DNA from: Flavobacterium sp.
GTDB taxonomy: Bacteria > Bacteroidota > Bacteroidia > Flavobacteriales > Flavobacteriaceae
Direction of reading: 5' to 3'
Length of the DNA: 64,000 bases
Assembly: GCA_030151565.1 (NCBI GenBank)
Contig: JASLDM010000060.1
Coordinates: forward strand, 1 to 64,000
The translations under genes were made by a program, and so were the position numbers. Shown in pieces: positions 17,252 through 26,235 of the stretch (within the stretch, counting starts at the first letter, position 1; each line of letters starts with the position of its first letter). The notes beneath the pieces were generated by a model. That model had not been told where the DNA came from. It did not search any database and was given only the letters and a program-made list of their open reading frames with translations.

Positions 17252-17264
17252 AAATAAAGCATTT
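17238..17264. terminator. Bidirectional terminator overlapping the birA and msrB stops
   Basis: AAATGCTTTAT / ATAAAGCATTT hairpin between convergent genes; it covers the birA stop (17249-17251) and touches the msrB stop at 17263. Confidence 0.7.
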
Positions 17265-17733
17265 ATTTAGTTTCCTTGAATTGGAGCGATATTGAATTCA
17301 TACAATAACGCATACCAGTTGTTTCGGCAGGTCCGTCGTTAAACACGTGGCCCAAGTGACTTTGGCAGTTTGAGCACACTACTTCTGTGCGTAGCATCCC
17401 GTGAGAGCGATCTTCTATGTAAGAAACCGATCCCTTTAGGGCTTCATCAAAAGAAGGCCAACCACAATGTGCGTTGAATTTAGTTTCAGAGTTAAAAAGT
17501 TTTTGTCCACAACCTTTGCAATGATAACTTCCTTCAGAATCAAAGTCATTGTATTCTCCTGTAAACGGACGTTCAGTTCCCTTTTGTCTTAACACGTAGT
17601 ATTCTTCGGGAGTTAATTTTTCCTCCCAATCTTTTTCTGTAAACTCTTGCATTACTTTATCGTTTTTTACGGAACTGTTTTTGCACGCTCCTAGAAAGAT
17701 TAAAGATATTAAAAAAATATAGCGTAGTAACAT
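17263..17733 (-). CDS. msrB: Peptide-methionine (R)-S-oxide reductase, lipoprotein form
   Basis: A 156-residue MsrB with a lipoprotein signal (Cys17, LGAC), so it repairs oxidised methionine outside the cytoplasm. The zinc cysteines are visible as CKGC (72, 75) and CSNC (120, 123), the catalytic cysteine is Cys144 in RYCMNS, and Cys90 in HCGWPSF is a candidate resolving residue. It overlaps the stop of the upstream alpha/beta hydrolase by one base, so the two are co-translated. Together with the exported superoxide dismutase this suggests periplasmic oxidative-stress protection. Confidence 0.93.
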   Translation of the reverse strand: MLLRYIFLISLIFLGACKNSSVKNDKVMQEFTEKDWEEKLTPEEYYVLRQKGTERPFTGEYNDFDSEGSYHCKGCGQKLFNSETKFNAHCGWPSFDEALKGSVSYIEDRSHGMLRTEVVCSNCQSHLGHVFNDGPAETTGMRYCMNSISLQFKETK

Positions 17734-18596
17734 TATTCTGATAGGAATGAACGAATGTTTGCGATTACTTTTTTATCGCCCAATATTTTTCTGTGTCCTA
17801 GCTTTTTGGTGATCATTAACTGGCCTAGTGACAGATTCTGATAGATGTTATGGGCTGCTTTTACAGGAACATCTTTATCATCTTCGTCATGAATTACCAA
17901 TACTGGGATTTTTACATTCTTAGCCGCTTCGTGTACGCAATAGCTTGCCATAGTTTGGTTAAACTGCTCTTCAAAGCGCTTTTTCATTTTATCAGCAACT
18001 ACTTGTTTAAGTTCAAGTTGTTTAACAAAATCATCTATAATGTCTTCAACAACATCGCCACTTCCTAAAAGGACAGCCTTCTTAGCTTTTAGTCCTTGGT
18101 TTAAAGCATTCATGGTTGTCATTCCGCCTAAGGAGTGCCCGATTACCAAGTCAAAAGGGCCGTATTTCTTTTCCAAAGCAAAGCAAGTAGCAATGAATTC
18201 GGTCATATTTGTTTTGCTTTTAGGTGCTTTACCGTGGCCAGGTGCATCAAAGCTAATTGTTGAATAACCTTGCTCTAGTAGCATATTGGCAATAGTAACT
18301 AATTGCGTTCCTCTACCATTCCAACCGTGTATTAATAGTGCTTTTTTTGAGCTTGAGCCATAGTGATAAGCAACTATGTCTTTGTTTATTGATGGTACGT
18401 GTACTTTGGTTTGACTACTGTTTTCCAGCATTTCCAATTCTCTTTTAGGAGTTTTGAATTTTAATGGCGTGATAAATAGGTTTTGAGCAAATGAGGTTGC
18501 CCAGTTAGTAGAGAAAAACTGTATAAATTGGCCTAAATGGATGATAGATTTAGGTATTTCTAACGATTGTTGATGGCCGTTTTTTTCCGGTTGCAT
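17733..18596 (-). CDS. Alpha/beta hydrolase
   Basis: A 287-residue alpha/beta hydrolase. Visible: the oxyanion strand 'KALLIHGWNGRGTQL', 'ISFDAPGHGKAPKS', nucleophile elbow GHSLGG, an acidic residue in 'VIHDEDDKDVP' and the catalytic histidine in 'KKLGHRKIL'. The substrate is unknown. ATG 18596 (MQPEKNG) is preferred because the longer frame begins at a TTG inside the -7 element at 18612-18619. Co-transcribed with msrB, divergent from the M48 protease gene. Confidence 0.85.
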   Translation of the reverse strand: MQPEKNGHQQSLEIPKSIIHLGQFIQFFSTNWATSFAQNLFITPLKFKTPKRELEMLENSSQTKVHVPSINKDIVAYHYGSSSKKALLIHGWNGRGTQLVTIANMLLEQGYSTISFDAPGHGKAPKSKTNMTEFIATCFALEKKYGPFDLVIGHSLGGMTTMNALNQGLKAKKAVLLGSGDVVEDIIDDFVKQLELKQVVADKMKKRFEEQFNQTMASYCVHEAAKNVKIPVLVIHDEDDKDVPVKAAHNIYQNLSLGQLMITKKLGHRKILGDKKVIANIRSFLSE

Positions 18597-18611
18597 GGTA
18601 CTTATTTTTGA

Positions 18612-18619
18612 CAAAAGTA
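18612..18619 (-). promoter_or_regulatory. -7 element for the hydrolase-msrB operon
   Basis: Minus strand TACTTTTG, exact match to TAnnTTTG, 16 bases before the ATG at 18596. Confidence 0.6.
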
Positions 18620-18627
18620 CACAAAAA

Positions 18628-18655
18628 AAACAGGAACCATTTGTGTTTCCTGTTT
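18628..18655. repeat. Inverted repeat between divergent promoters
   Basis: AAACAGGAA (18628-18636) and TTCCTGTTT (18647-18655), perfect nine-base arms ten bases apart, between the divergent hydrolase and M48 promoters. It is upstream of both transcription starts, so it is not a terminator of either gene; an operator is possible. Confidence 0.45.
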
Positions 18656-18685
18656 GTAAATATTGTGAGTTACTTTTTTTAATAC

Positions 18686-18693
18686 TATTTTTG
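18686..18693 (+). promoter_or_regulatory. -7 element for the M48 peptidase gene
   Basis: TATTTTTG, exact match to TAnnTTTG, 16 bases before the ATG at 18710. Confidence 0.55.
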
Positions 18694-18709
18694 ACTTAAA
18701 AAATAGAAG

Positions 18710-19519
18710 ATGAAGAAAATTTTGTTTAGCGCTTTAATTGCTGCTATGGTAATGTCGTGTGCGACTAATCCTTTCACGGGATCTAAAACAATGGCTTTGG
18801 TAAGTGATAGTTCCTTATTTCCAACTTCTTTTCAACAATATGACTCTTTCTTGAAAGAACATAAAGTTATAAAAGGTACAAAAGATGCACAACGTGTTGA
18901 AGTTGTAGGGAAAAGAATCAAAGAAGCAGCGGAAAAATGGTTAAATGCTAACGGATATAAAGGGTATTTAGATGGGTATCGTTGGGATTATAACTTGGTT
19001 GATGATAAAGAAGTAAATGCTTGGTGTATGCCTGGTGGTAAAATTGTTTTTTATACAGGTATTTTACCAATCTGTCAAGATGATGCGGGAATTGCAACTG
19101 TAATGGGGCACGAAGTAGCGCACGCATTAGCAAATCACGGACAGCAACGTATGAGTGCTAGTATGCTTCAGGGAGCAGGAGCAGAGATATTGGATGCAGC
19201 AACTTCAGGTAAAACTTCGGAAACAAAACAATTGTTTCAGATGGCATACGGAGGTGGTTCACAAGTTTTAGGTATGCTTCCTTTTAGCAGAAAGCACGAA
19301 ACTGAAGCAGATAAAATCGGACTTACTTTAATGGCTATCGCGGGATACAATCCTGAAACGGCTGTTGCTTTCTGGTCAAGAATGGCTGCAAATTCAGGTG
19401 GTGGTGATGGTTCTGATTTCTTGAGTACACACCCAAGTAACCAATCAAGAATTGCTAATTTACAGAAATTAATACCTGAAGCTAGGGCTGAAGCTGCTAA
19501 GTTTGGGGTTAAGTTTTAA
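18710..19519 (+). CDS. M48 family metallopeptidase, lipoprotein
   Basis: A 269-residue zinc protease resembling the LoiP/YcaL-like periplasmic M48 proteins. It has a lipoprotein signal (MVMSC) and the sequence CATNPFTG typical of the family. The zinc motif HEVAH lies near residues 134-138 and the third ligand is in ETEADKIG. The family cleaves misfolded outer-membrane or periplasmic proteins. Ends at a short terminator 10 bases before the next gene. Confidence 0.92.
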   Translation: MKKILFSALIAAMVMSCATNPFTGSKTMALVSDSSLFPTSFQQYDSFLKEHKVIKGTKDAQRVEVVGKRIKEAAEKWLNANGYKGYLDGYRWDYNLVDDKEVNAWCMPGGKIVFYTGILPICQDDAGIATVMGHEVAHALANHGQQRMSASMLQGAGAEILDAATSGKTSETKQLFQMAYGGGSQVLGMLPFSRKHETEADKIGLTLMAIAGYNPETAVAFWSRMAANSGGGDGSDFLSTHPSNQSRIANLQKLIPEARAEAAKFGVKF

Positions 19520-19529
19520 TTCTATCATA

Positions 19530-19555
19530 AAGCTGTCGTTTAGACAGCTTTTTTA
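19530..19555 (+). terminator. Rho-independent terminator after the M48 peptidase
   Basis: AAAGCTGTC, five-base loop, GACAGCTTTTTT. It ends only 11 bases before the MFS start, so it may attenuate rather than fully separate the two genes. Confidence 0.8.
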
Positions 19556-19565
19556 ATGACTCAAT

Positions 19566-20870
19566 ATGCAGAAATTTACAAAAGGGGATAAGAAAGTGCT
19601 TCACGCTTGGGCTTTTTATGATTGGGCTAATTCGGTGTATGCGTTGGTGATCTCGTCGTCGATTTTTCCACTTTATTATGGCGCATTGTTTCGAGCCCAA
19701 GACTTGGATTCTTATCCAATATTTGGAATGGAAATAAGAAGCGAATCTATCGTGAGTTACGTTACAGCCTTAGGGTTTCTGTTGATAGCAATTGGCTCTC
19801 CTTTTTTATCGGGAATAGCAGATTACTTAGGTACAAAGAAGTTTTTTTTAAAGCTTTTTTGTTGGGTAGGATCTTTGTCTTGTATGTTATTATATTTTTT
19901 TTCTTTGGAAAATTTGGTACTAAGTTTATTTGTTTATATGATGGCTTTGATCGGTTTTTGGGGAAGTTTAGTTTTTTATAATTCGTATTTGCCAGATATT
20001 GCTTTTCCAGAACAGCAAGATAAATTAAGTGCCAAAGGCTATGGATTAGGGTATGTTGGAAGTGTAATATTACTCTTGATCAACCTTGTAATGTTGCTAA
20101 AGTATGAGTCGTTTGGATTTGAATCCGAATTGGATGCTATGCGTGTTTCGTTTGTAATGGTTGGTATATGGTGGTTAGGCTTTAGTCAGTATACCTATAA
20201 GTATCTTCCCGATTTTAAGAATAGTAACAAGATTACTTCAGCCGTATTTTTGTCAGGATTCAAAGAGTTGCAAAAAGTATGGCAAATGCTATCTTCACAT
20301 TTAGTATTGAAAAAATATTTGGCTGCCTTTTTTGTATACAGTATGGCCGTGCAAACCGTAATGATTATTGCTGTATATTTTGGAGAAAAAGAAGTGGCTT
20401 GGACAAGTGATAGTCAGCGTACTTCGGGGTTGATTATCAGTATTTTGCTAATTCAGCTAATAGCGATATTAGGAGCTTATTTAACCTCCTTACTTTCTTC
20501 TAAAATTGGAAATATCAATACTTTGGTTGTAATTAATGTTTTGTGGATATTAATCTGTGTATACGCCTTTTTTGTTGTAACACCGGAAGAGTTTTATCTA
20601 ACAGCTGGATTTGTAGGATTGGTTATGGGAGGCATACAGTCGCTTTCAAGATCTACTTACTCTAAGTTGTTGCCTGAAACCAAGGATACTACTTCTTTTT
20701 TTAGTTTCTATGATGTGACAGAAAAAATAGGAATTGTTATAGGTATGTTCTTATATGGATACATTGCAGATATAACGGGAAAAATGCAAAATGCTATTTT
20801 GTTTTTAATTGTATTTTTTGTTGTTGGAGTTTTTCTCTTGTTGCGAATTCCTAAAAAGAGTAGAATTTAA
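19566..20870 (+). CDS. MFS transporter, UMF1/Atg22-like family
   Basis: A 434-residue twelve-helix transporter whose start 'VLHAWAFYDWANSVYALVIS' is the hallmark of the UMF1/Atg22 branch, and whose 'GFVGLVMGGIQSLSRSTYSK' loop near residue 350-370 is also typical. Atg22 exports amino acids from yeast vacuoles; bacterial members have no assigned substrate. The start is close to the terminator of the preceding gene and no separate -7 element is clear, so it may depend on read-through. Confidence 0.88.
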   Translation: MQKFTKGDKKVLHAWAFYDWANSVYALVISSSIFPLYYGALFRAQDLDSYPIFGMEIRSESIVSYVTALGFLLIAIGSPFLSGIADYLGTKKFFLKLFCWVGSLSCMLLYFFSLENLVLSLFVYMMALIGFWGSLVFYNSYLPDIAFPEQQDKLSAKGYGLGYVGSVILLLINLVMLLKYESFGFESELDAMRVSFVMVGIWWLGFSQYTYKYLPDFKNSNKITSAVFLSGFKELQKVWQMLSSHLVLKKYLAAFFVYSMAVQTVMIIAVYFGEKEVAWTSDSQRTSGLIISILLIQLIAILGAYLTSLLSSKIGNINTLVVINVLWILICVYAFFVVTPEEFYLTAGFVGLVMGGIQSLSRSTYSKLLPETKDTTSFFSFYDVTEKIGIVIGMFLYGYIADITGKMQNAILFLIVFFVVGVFLLLRIPKKSRI

Positions 20871-20976
20871 ACAAAATTCGAATTTAAATTTAAATAAAAA
20901 AAAATGTAGTTGGGGTTAGTGTAAAAAAGATTCGGATATTTTCAGGATATTTAACATAATTTTTATTGAAATTATA

Positions 20977-20984
20977 TATATTTG
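20977..20984 (+). promoter_or_regulatory. -7 element for the 21.0 kb lipoprotein gene
   Basis: TATATTTG, exact match to TAnnTTTG, 29 bases before the ATG at 21013. Confidence 0.55.
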
Positions 20985-21012
20985 ACACCGCACTACCAAA
21001 TCAGATCAAATT

Positions 21013-21888
21013 ATGAAAAAAACAGCACTATTGCTATCTTTTTGCTTCGCATTGATAAGCTTCTCTATGTTGACATCATGTGATGAAGAGTCGATTGAAG
21101 AAGTATTACTAAATCCAGAACTTGTTGGTGAGTCCATCGTTAGAGTTCAGGCGAATGATACTTTAATTATTAGAAAAAATATCATTGGACTCGTAAATCA
21201 AGAAGGTAAATTTACTTTTAAAGTTGATTTAGAAGGCGGAGACTTTTTAGTTATAAATACAGAAATGTTTGAAAAAGGGGCATATCCTACAAACATAAAT
21301 GTAGCAAGTTATTTTTATGCAGATTTGCAAGATAACGGATACTCTATCAATATTAAACAACCTGAGTTTTTAACAGGGCTTATTAAAATTGAGTCGATTA
21401 ATAAAGTGGCTCACGTTTTAGACGGTAGCTTTAAATTTAAAATATACCCTCCGGCAGAGAATTCTTTAAATTTAAGACCGTTTACTATTGAAGGAGATTT
21501 TGAAAACTTAAAATATGCGCGTGCTGAGCAAGAATATTTTGAAGCGATGCTAAATGGTGTGAAATATAAAAACAATGCACAAAGCGCTCGAGTAGTTGAA
21601 AATACTATAGAAGTGAAAGCAGTAAATAGTTTGACTGAGGAAGATTTAGTATTGACTTTTTCAAAAGATATCGAAGTAGGTACTTATGGAGGACAGTCTT
21701 TTACAGGAATGTATAAATCGACTGCAGGTGTAGTTTATACTACTTTTGAAGATTTAGGTCCCAATGTATTGCGTGTTAAATCTAACAACGGTAGTAAAAT
21801 TGATGCAACTTTTTCAATGAAGTTGAGAAGTGCAACCGGAAATGTAATTGAAATAAACCAAGGGGAATTTAAATTGACTTACAATTAA
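21013..21888 (+). CDS. Hypothetical lipoprotein, beta-rich
   Basis: A 291-residue lipoprotein: signal peptide with lipobox ending in TSC (about Cys23) followed by DEES, acidic residues that fit a surface export signal. The mature protein is all-beta in appearance, with short strands and aromatic residues, and the second half contains 'FEAMLNGVKYKNNAQSARV', a start seen in the DUF6252-type lipoproteins of Flavobacteriia. No catalytic motif is visible. It is a single-gene unit with its own promoter and terminator. Function unknown. Confidence 0.6.
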   Translation: MKKTALLLSFCFALISFSMLTSCDEESIEEVLLNPELVGESIVRVQANDTLIIRKNIIGLVNQEGKFTFKVDLEGGDFLVINTEMFEKGAYPTNINVASYFYADLQDNGYSINIKQPEFLTGLIKIESINKVAHVLDGSFKFKIYPPAENSLNLRPFTIEGDFENLKYARAEQEYFEAMLNGVKYKNNAQSARVVENTIEVKAVNSLTEEDLVLTFSKDIEVGTYGGQSFTGMYKSTAGVVYTTFEDLGPNVLRVKSNNGSKIDATFSMKLRSATGNVIEINQGEFKLTYN

Positions 21889-21912
21889 TTATACTTGTGT
21901 TTTAAAATAAAG

Positions 21913-21944
21913 AAAAGCCCACAACTACAATGTGGGCTTTTTTT
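21913..21944 (+). terminator. Rho-independent terminator after the 21.0 kb lipoprotein gene
   Basis: AAAGCCCACA, seven-base loop, TGTGGGCTTTTTTT. Confidence 0.9.
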
Positions 21945-22610
21945 ATATTCAAAAATTAGGGTTTGATAGCGTGCTATTTCTAATTCGAAAATACTGTCAA
22001 TTTGCATGTAAATCGAAGGGAGATCGTGATAAAAGTGATTGTTTTGGCCTCAAATGCACTAAAAAACGATGTTTTTTTAGAGATAAATCTTTGTAAACCC
22101 CTGTAAACCCCGATGTTTTTGGAGGTTTACGCTACATTTGTTCGCAATTGCCTCGTATGTGTCTCGTAATTACTACACCAAAAAGTCATTTTTGCGAAAC
22201 AATTACGACTTAATTAGGACCTAAATTGAGATTTATAGTTTTATAAGTCCTTTATTCATAGTGTTTTGGCTGAATAAAGTGAGTTTTGAAATAAGCTTTT
22301 ATTTTTTTTGAGGTTGTTTTTTGAATGAATAAAAAGGAAGATTCTTTTGCTTGTGCATCTGATAATTAGCATCTGATTTTCTTGACTATTGTCTAATAAT
22401 GTAAAAACCTCACTTTTTATTAGTTGCTTTATTTTTAGTTTCAAGTGTTTTTTATTCAAACTTTTTTAATGGCATAGTGATTGCCTAATAGTAAGTAGCA
22501 AAAATTAAAAGAAAGTTAATCGGCATTGATAGACAGTTACTTATGTTTTTAAAAGAAATATAGAAGACTCTTTTTTACAATGTTGATGACAAAATGACTT
22601 AAAAAATACT
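21945..22610. other. Long gene-poor stretch with several short repeats, upstream of lon
   Basis: About 670 bases without a convincing gene. It holds a perfect tandem repeat of TGTAAACCCC (22092-22111) with an inverted near-copy GGAGGTTTAC (22121-22130); interleaved inverted pairs TTCGCAA (22141) with TTGCGAA (22192) and CGTAATT (22165) with AATTACG (22201); and TTTATTCA (22251) with TGAATAAA (22271). A 67-codon frame on the minus strand at 22256-22459 has no signature and is discounted. The remaining 100 bases belong to the lon leader. The repeats could be a recombination scar or regulatory sites. Confidence 0.45.
22092..22111 (+). repeat. Tandem 10-base repeat
   Basis: TGTAAACCCC occurs twice in direct succession; an inverted near-copy GGAGGTTTAC lies ten bases downstream. 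Confidence 0.7.
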
Positions 22611-25073
22611 ATGGCGAATCAAAAAATAATAACATTAGACAATTTGTCACTTCAAGATATTGATGAAGACTCAGAATTCATTCCACTTTTATCTTCAGAA
22701 GAAGAGGAAGAAATGAATAACGAGGAGCTTCCTGCAGAGTTACCAATATTAGCTTTGCGTAATATGGTGCTTTTTCCTGGAGTTGTAATACCGATTACCG
22801 CGGGTCGCGATAAATCCATAAAATTGTTACATGATGCTTATCATTCCGACAAAACTATTGGAGTAGTGGCTCAAATAGATGAGAGTGTTGAAGATCCAAC
22901 TGCAGAAGAAATCTATCATACAGGAACAGTTGCTAAGATTTTAAGAGTTTTAAAGTTACCTGACGGAAATGTTACGGTGATACTTCAAGGGAAAAAGCGT
23001 TTTGAGATTCAGAACATGATTACCGATGAGCCTTACTTTAAAGCAGAAATCAAAGAATTGGTTGAAACACGTCCTGAAAAAGAGGACTCAGAATTTTCTG
23101 TTCTTGTAGAATCTATAAAGGAGGCAGCAATTGAGATCATCAAAGAAAGTCCAAATATTCCAACTGAGGCTTCTTTAGCTATTGAAAATATTGAAACAGA
23201 TTCTTTTTTAGTGAATTTTGTTTCGTCTAATATGAATTTGACTGTTCAAGAGAAACAAGCTTTACTCTTGATAAATGATTTGCGTGATCGTGCATTTGAA
23301 ACATTAAAGATGATGAATATTGAGCTTCAGAAATTGGAGCTAAAAAATACGATTCAATCAAAAGTGCGCTTTGATCTAGATCAGCAACAGAAAGAATATT
23401 TCTTGCACCAACAGATGAAGACCATTCAGGAAGAATTGGGAGGGTTTTCTAATGAGGAAGAGTTTGAAGAAATGCGCTTGAAAGCGGCTTCTAAAAAATG
23501 GGATGCCAAAGTAAAAGAGCGTTTTGACAAAGAACTTATGAAGTTTCAACGTATGAATCCTCAGGTTGCTGAGTTTTCTATTCAACGCAATTATCTAGAA
23601 TTGTTGTTGGAGCTCCCTTGGAATACGTTTTCTGAAGATATTTTTGATCTTAAAAATGCTCAAAAAATATTAGATAAGGATCACTACGGAATTGAGGATG
23701 TAAAGAAACGTGTTTTGGAACATATTGCAGTTTTGAAATTGCGAAATGATCTGAAAGCACCGATATTATGTTTGTATGGGCCTCCGGGAATTGGTAAAAC
23801 TTCTATTGGGAAATCTATAGCAGATGCTTTAGGTAGAGAATATGTGCGTATTTCATTAGGAGGATTAAGAGATGAAGCAGAAATACGTGGACATAGAAAA
23901 ACGTATATTGGAGCTATGCCAGGGCGTATTATTCAGAGTATTAAAAAAGCAAAAACGTCAAATCCGGTTTTCTTATTGGACGAGATTGATAAATTATCAA
24001 CAAGTCATAATGGAGATCCATCTTCGGCTTTATTAGAGGTTTTAGATCCTGAACAAAACCACGAGTTTTATGATAATTTCTTGGAAATGGGCTATGACTT
24101 GTCTAAAGTAATGTTTATCGCAACTTCTAATAGTTTATCAACGATTCAGCCAGCCTTATTGGATCGTATGGAAATCATTGAGATGAATGGATATACGATT
24201 GAGGAAAAAGTAGAAATTGGGAAACAACATTTGTTGCCTAAACAACTTAAAGAGCACGGATTAACCTCCAAAGAAGTTTCTGTAGGGAAACGTCAAATGG
24301 AGTTTATTGTAACTAATTACACAAGAGAATCGGGAGTTCGTGGGTTAGGAAAAAAATTAGCACACATTGCTCGTGGAGTTGCAAAGTCTATTGTGATGGA
24401 GGAAGAGTATAATATTAAGCTTACTGAAGAAGATATTATTAAGATATTAGGTACACCAAGATATGAAAGTGACAAGTATGAAAACAATGAAGTAGCAGGA
24501 GTTGTTACTGGATTGGCTTGGACGCGTGTAGGTGGAGATATTTTGTATATTGAGTCTATCGTTTCTAAAGGAAAAGGAAATTTGACTATTACAGGAAATC
24601 TTGGGAACGTGATGAAAGAGTCTGCTACAATAGCCTTGGAGTATATTCGTGCACACGCAGAAGATTTGGGAATTGAGCCTGAAGTTTTGGAGCAGTATAA
24701 AATTCATATTCACGTACCAGAGGGAGCAACACCAAAAGATGGTCCAAGTGCTGGAATTGCAATGCTAACTTCGATGGTTTCTTCTTTTACACAACGAAAA
24801 GTAAAGAAAAATTTAGCGATGACAGGTGAGATCACTTTACGAGGAAAAGTATTGCCTGTTGGCGGAATCAAAGAAAAAATTCTAGCAGCTAAAAGAGCCA
24901 ATATCAAAGAAATTATTTTATGTAAAGAAAATAGAAAAGATATTGACGAAATTAAAGCAGATTATTTGAAAGGCTTAACATTTCATTTTGTAGAAAGAAT
25001 GGAAGAAGTTTTGGAGCTAGCCTTGACAGATCAAAAGGTGAAGCAGGCTAAGAAATTTGAAGTTAAAAAATAG
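22611..25073 (+). CDS. lon: ATP-dependent protease Lon
   Basis: An 820-residue LonA. The N-terminal LAN domain begins at 'LPILALRNMVLFPGVVIPIT' (about residues 45-64), after an acidic leader; a long coiled region precedes the AAA+ module with Walker A GPPGIGKTS near residue 390 and Walker B 'PVFLLDEIDKL'. The protease domain carries the catalytic Ser in PKDGPSAG (near 711) and the Lys in 'GGIKEKILAAKRA' (near 754). It degrades damaged and regulatory proteins. The start region contains TGACAAAATGAC (22587-22598), loosely similar to the palindrome upstream of htpG. Ends in a strong terminator. Confidence 0.97.
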   Translation: MANQKIITLDNLSLQDIDEDSEFIPLLSSEEEEEMNNEELPAELPILALRNMVLFPGVVIPITAGRDKSIKLLHDAYHSDKTIGVVAQIDESVEDPTAEEIYHTGTVAKILRVLKLPDGNVTVILQGKKRFEIQNMITDEPYFKAEIKELVETRPEKEDSEFSVLVESIKEAAIEIIKESPNIPTEASLAIENIETDSFLVNFVSSNMNLTVQEKQALLLINDLRDRAFETLKMMNIELQKLELKNTIQSKVRFDLDQQQKEYFLHQQMKTIQEELGGFSNEEEFEEMRLKAASKKWDAKVKERFDKELMKFQRMNPQVAEFSIQRNYLELLLELPWNTFSEDIFDLKNAQKILDKDHYGIEDVKKRVLEHIAVLKLRNDLKAPILCLYGPPGIGKTSIGKSIADALGREYVRISLGGLRDEAEIRGHRKTYIGAMPGRIIQSIKKAKTSNPVFLLDEIDKLSTSHNGDPSSALLEVLDPEQNHEFYDNFLEMGYDLSKVMFIATSNSLSTIQPALLDRMEIIEMNGYTIEEKVEIGKQHLLPKQLKEHGLTSKEVSVGKRQMEFIVTNYTRESGVRGLGKKLAHIARGVAKSIVMEEEYNIKLTEEDIIKILGTPRYESDKYENNEVAGVVTGLAWTRVGGDILYIESIVSKGKGNLTITGNLGNVMKESATIALEYIRAHAEDLGIEPEVLEQYKIHIHVPEGATPKDGPSAGIAMLTSMVSSFTQRKVKKNLAMTGEITLRGKVLPVGGIKEKILAAKRANIKEIILCKENRKDIDEIKADYLKGLTFHFVERMEEVLELALTDQKVKQAKKFEVKK

Positions 25074-25093
25074 CCTATAACAATTACAATTAA

Positions 25094-25127
25094 AAAAAGC
25101 ACAGTGATAATTGACACTGTGCTTTTT
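25094..25127 (+). terminator. Rho-independent terminator after lon
   Basis: AAAAAGCACAGTG, eight-base loop, CACTGTGCTTTTT. Confidence 0.92.
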
Positions 25128-25202
25128 CTTTTTTCCCTTCTATTAGTTGTAAAAAAATAATATCTTAGCAGTCTAATGGAGGTCTCGCGTATTTAAAAAT
25201 TG

Positions 25203-26216
25203 ATGATAAAAAAAATAATATTTTTGCTTAGTTTTTCTTCACTTGGAGCATTCGCTCAAGTTGGGGGAGAATATACCTATCAGTTTTTAAATCTTACCGC
25301 AGCGCCGAGACAAGCTGCTTTAGGTGGTGTAAATATAACAAATAGAGACTCCGATGTAAATCAGGCTTTTCATAATCCAGCAGCCATCAATGAACAGATG
25401 GATATGCAGCTGGGCTTAAACTTTAGCCGTTATTTTGGAGCGCTGAATTATGGTTCGGCAGGATTTGTAAAATCATTTGATAGTCAAAAAAATATCTTTG
25501 TAGGGATTAATTATCTTAATTATGGAACTTTAGAAGGGTATGATGAGTTTGGTTTTGAAACGGGGACTTTTACTGGAAATGAAGTCGCTTTAAATTTGGG
25601 GTATGCCTTTCATTTTACGCAATCTAATTGGCATTTTGGGGCAAATACAAAGTTCGTTTTTTCCAATTTAGAGTCTTACTCGTCTTTTGGAGTGGCTTTG
25701 GATTTAGGATTATTAAATGTAAATGAGGATAGCAATTTTACTTATGGATTTGTGGTTCGAAATTTAGGAGCGCAATTGAGCGCATATTCAGAAACACGTG
25801 AAAAATTGCCTTTAGATATTGTATTCGCTTTATCAAAAAAACTCGAAAATGTTCCTTTGCGTTGGCACATCAGCTTGGATAATTTGCAAAAATGGGACTT
25901 GTCCTATTCTAATTCCAATCGAGCAAGTACCGATTTAGATGGAGAGATAAGTGAAGAGAATGTGTCTTTTTTCAACAATGCATTGCGTCACGTGGTTTTG
26001 GGAATAGAGTTGTTTCCCGATCGAAATTTTAATTTAAGATTTGGATATAATTTTCAAAAAGGAGAAGAACTTCGCATTGTAGAACAACGTCATTTTTCTG
26101 GAATCACTGCTGGATTTGGCTTTAAGGTTAAGAGATTTAAATTCGATTACTCGTATGCCAGACAAACAGTGGCAGCAAATACGAGTCTATTTGGATTATC
26201 AATAGATTTAAAATAA
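25203..26216 (+). CDS. porQ: Type IX secretion system protein PorQ
   Basis: A 337-residue outer-membrane beta-barrel of the PorQ family. After a signal peptide ending in AFAQ the mature protein starts 'VGGEYTYQFLNLTAAPRQAA', diagnostic of PorQ, with 'DVNQAFHNPAAINEQM' following; the C-terminus is a series of amphipathic strands ending in a hydrophobic residue pattern. PorQ takes part, with PorU, PorV and PorZ, in late steps of type IX secretion. The gene is directly followed by cmk, the order seen in many Flavobacteriia. The ATG at 25203 is used; the frame extends one TTG codon upstream. Confidence 0.9.
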   Translation: MIKKIIFLLSFSSLGAFAQVGGEYTYQFLNLTAAPRQAALGGVNITNRDSDVNQAFHNPAAINEQMDMQLGLNFSRYFGALNYGSAGFVKSFDSQKNIFVGINYLNYGTLEGYDEFGFETGTFTGNEVALNLGYAFHFTQSNWHFGANTKFVFSNLESYSSFGVALDLGLLNVNEDSNFTYGFVVRNLGAQLSAYSETREKLPLDIVFALSKKLENVPLRWHISLDNLQKWDLSYSNSNRASTDLDGEISEENVSFFNNALRHVVLGIELFPDRNFNLRFGYNFQKGEELRIVEQRHFSGITAGFGFKVKRFKFDYSYARQTVAANTSLFGLSIDLK

Positions 26217-26235
26217 ATATATTAAATACAACATT

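Noticed and set aside
22256..22459. 67-codon minus-strand frame in the gap before lon
   Set aside because: Low-complexity lysine/leucine sequence, no signature, no ribosome-binding context; the region is better explained as repeats and leader.
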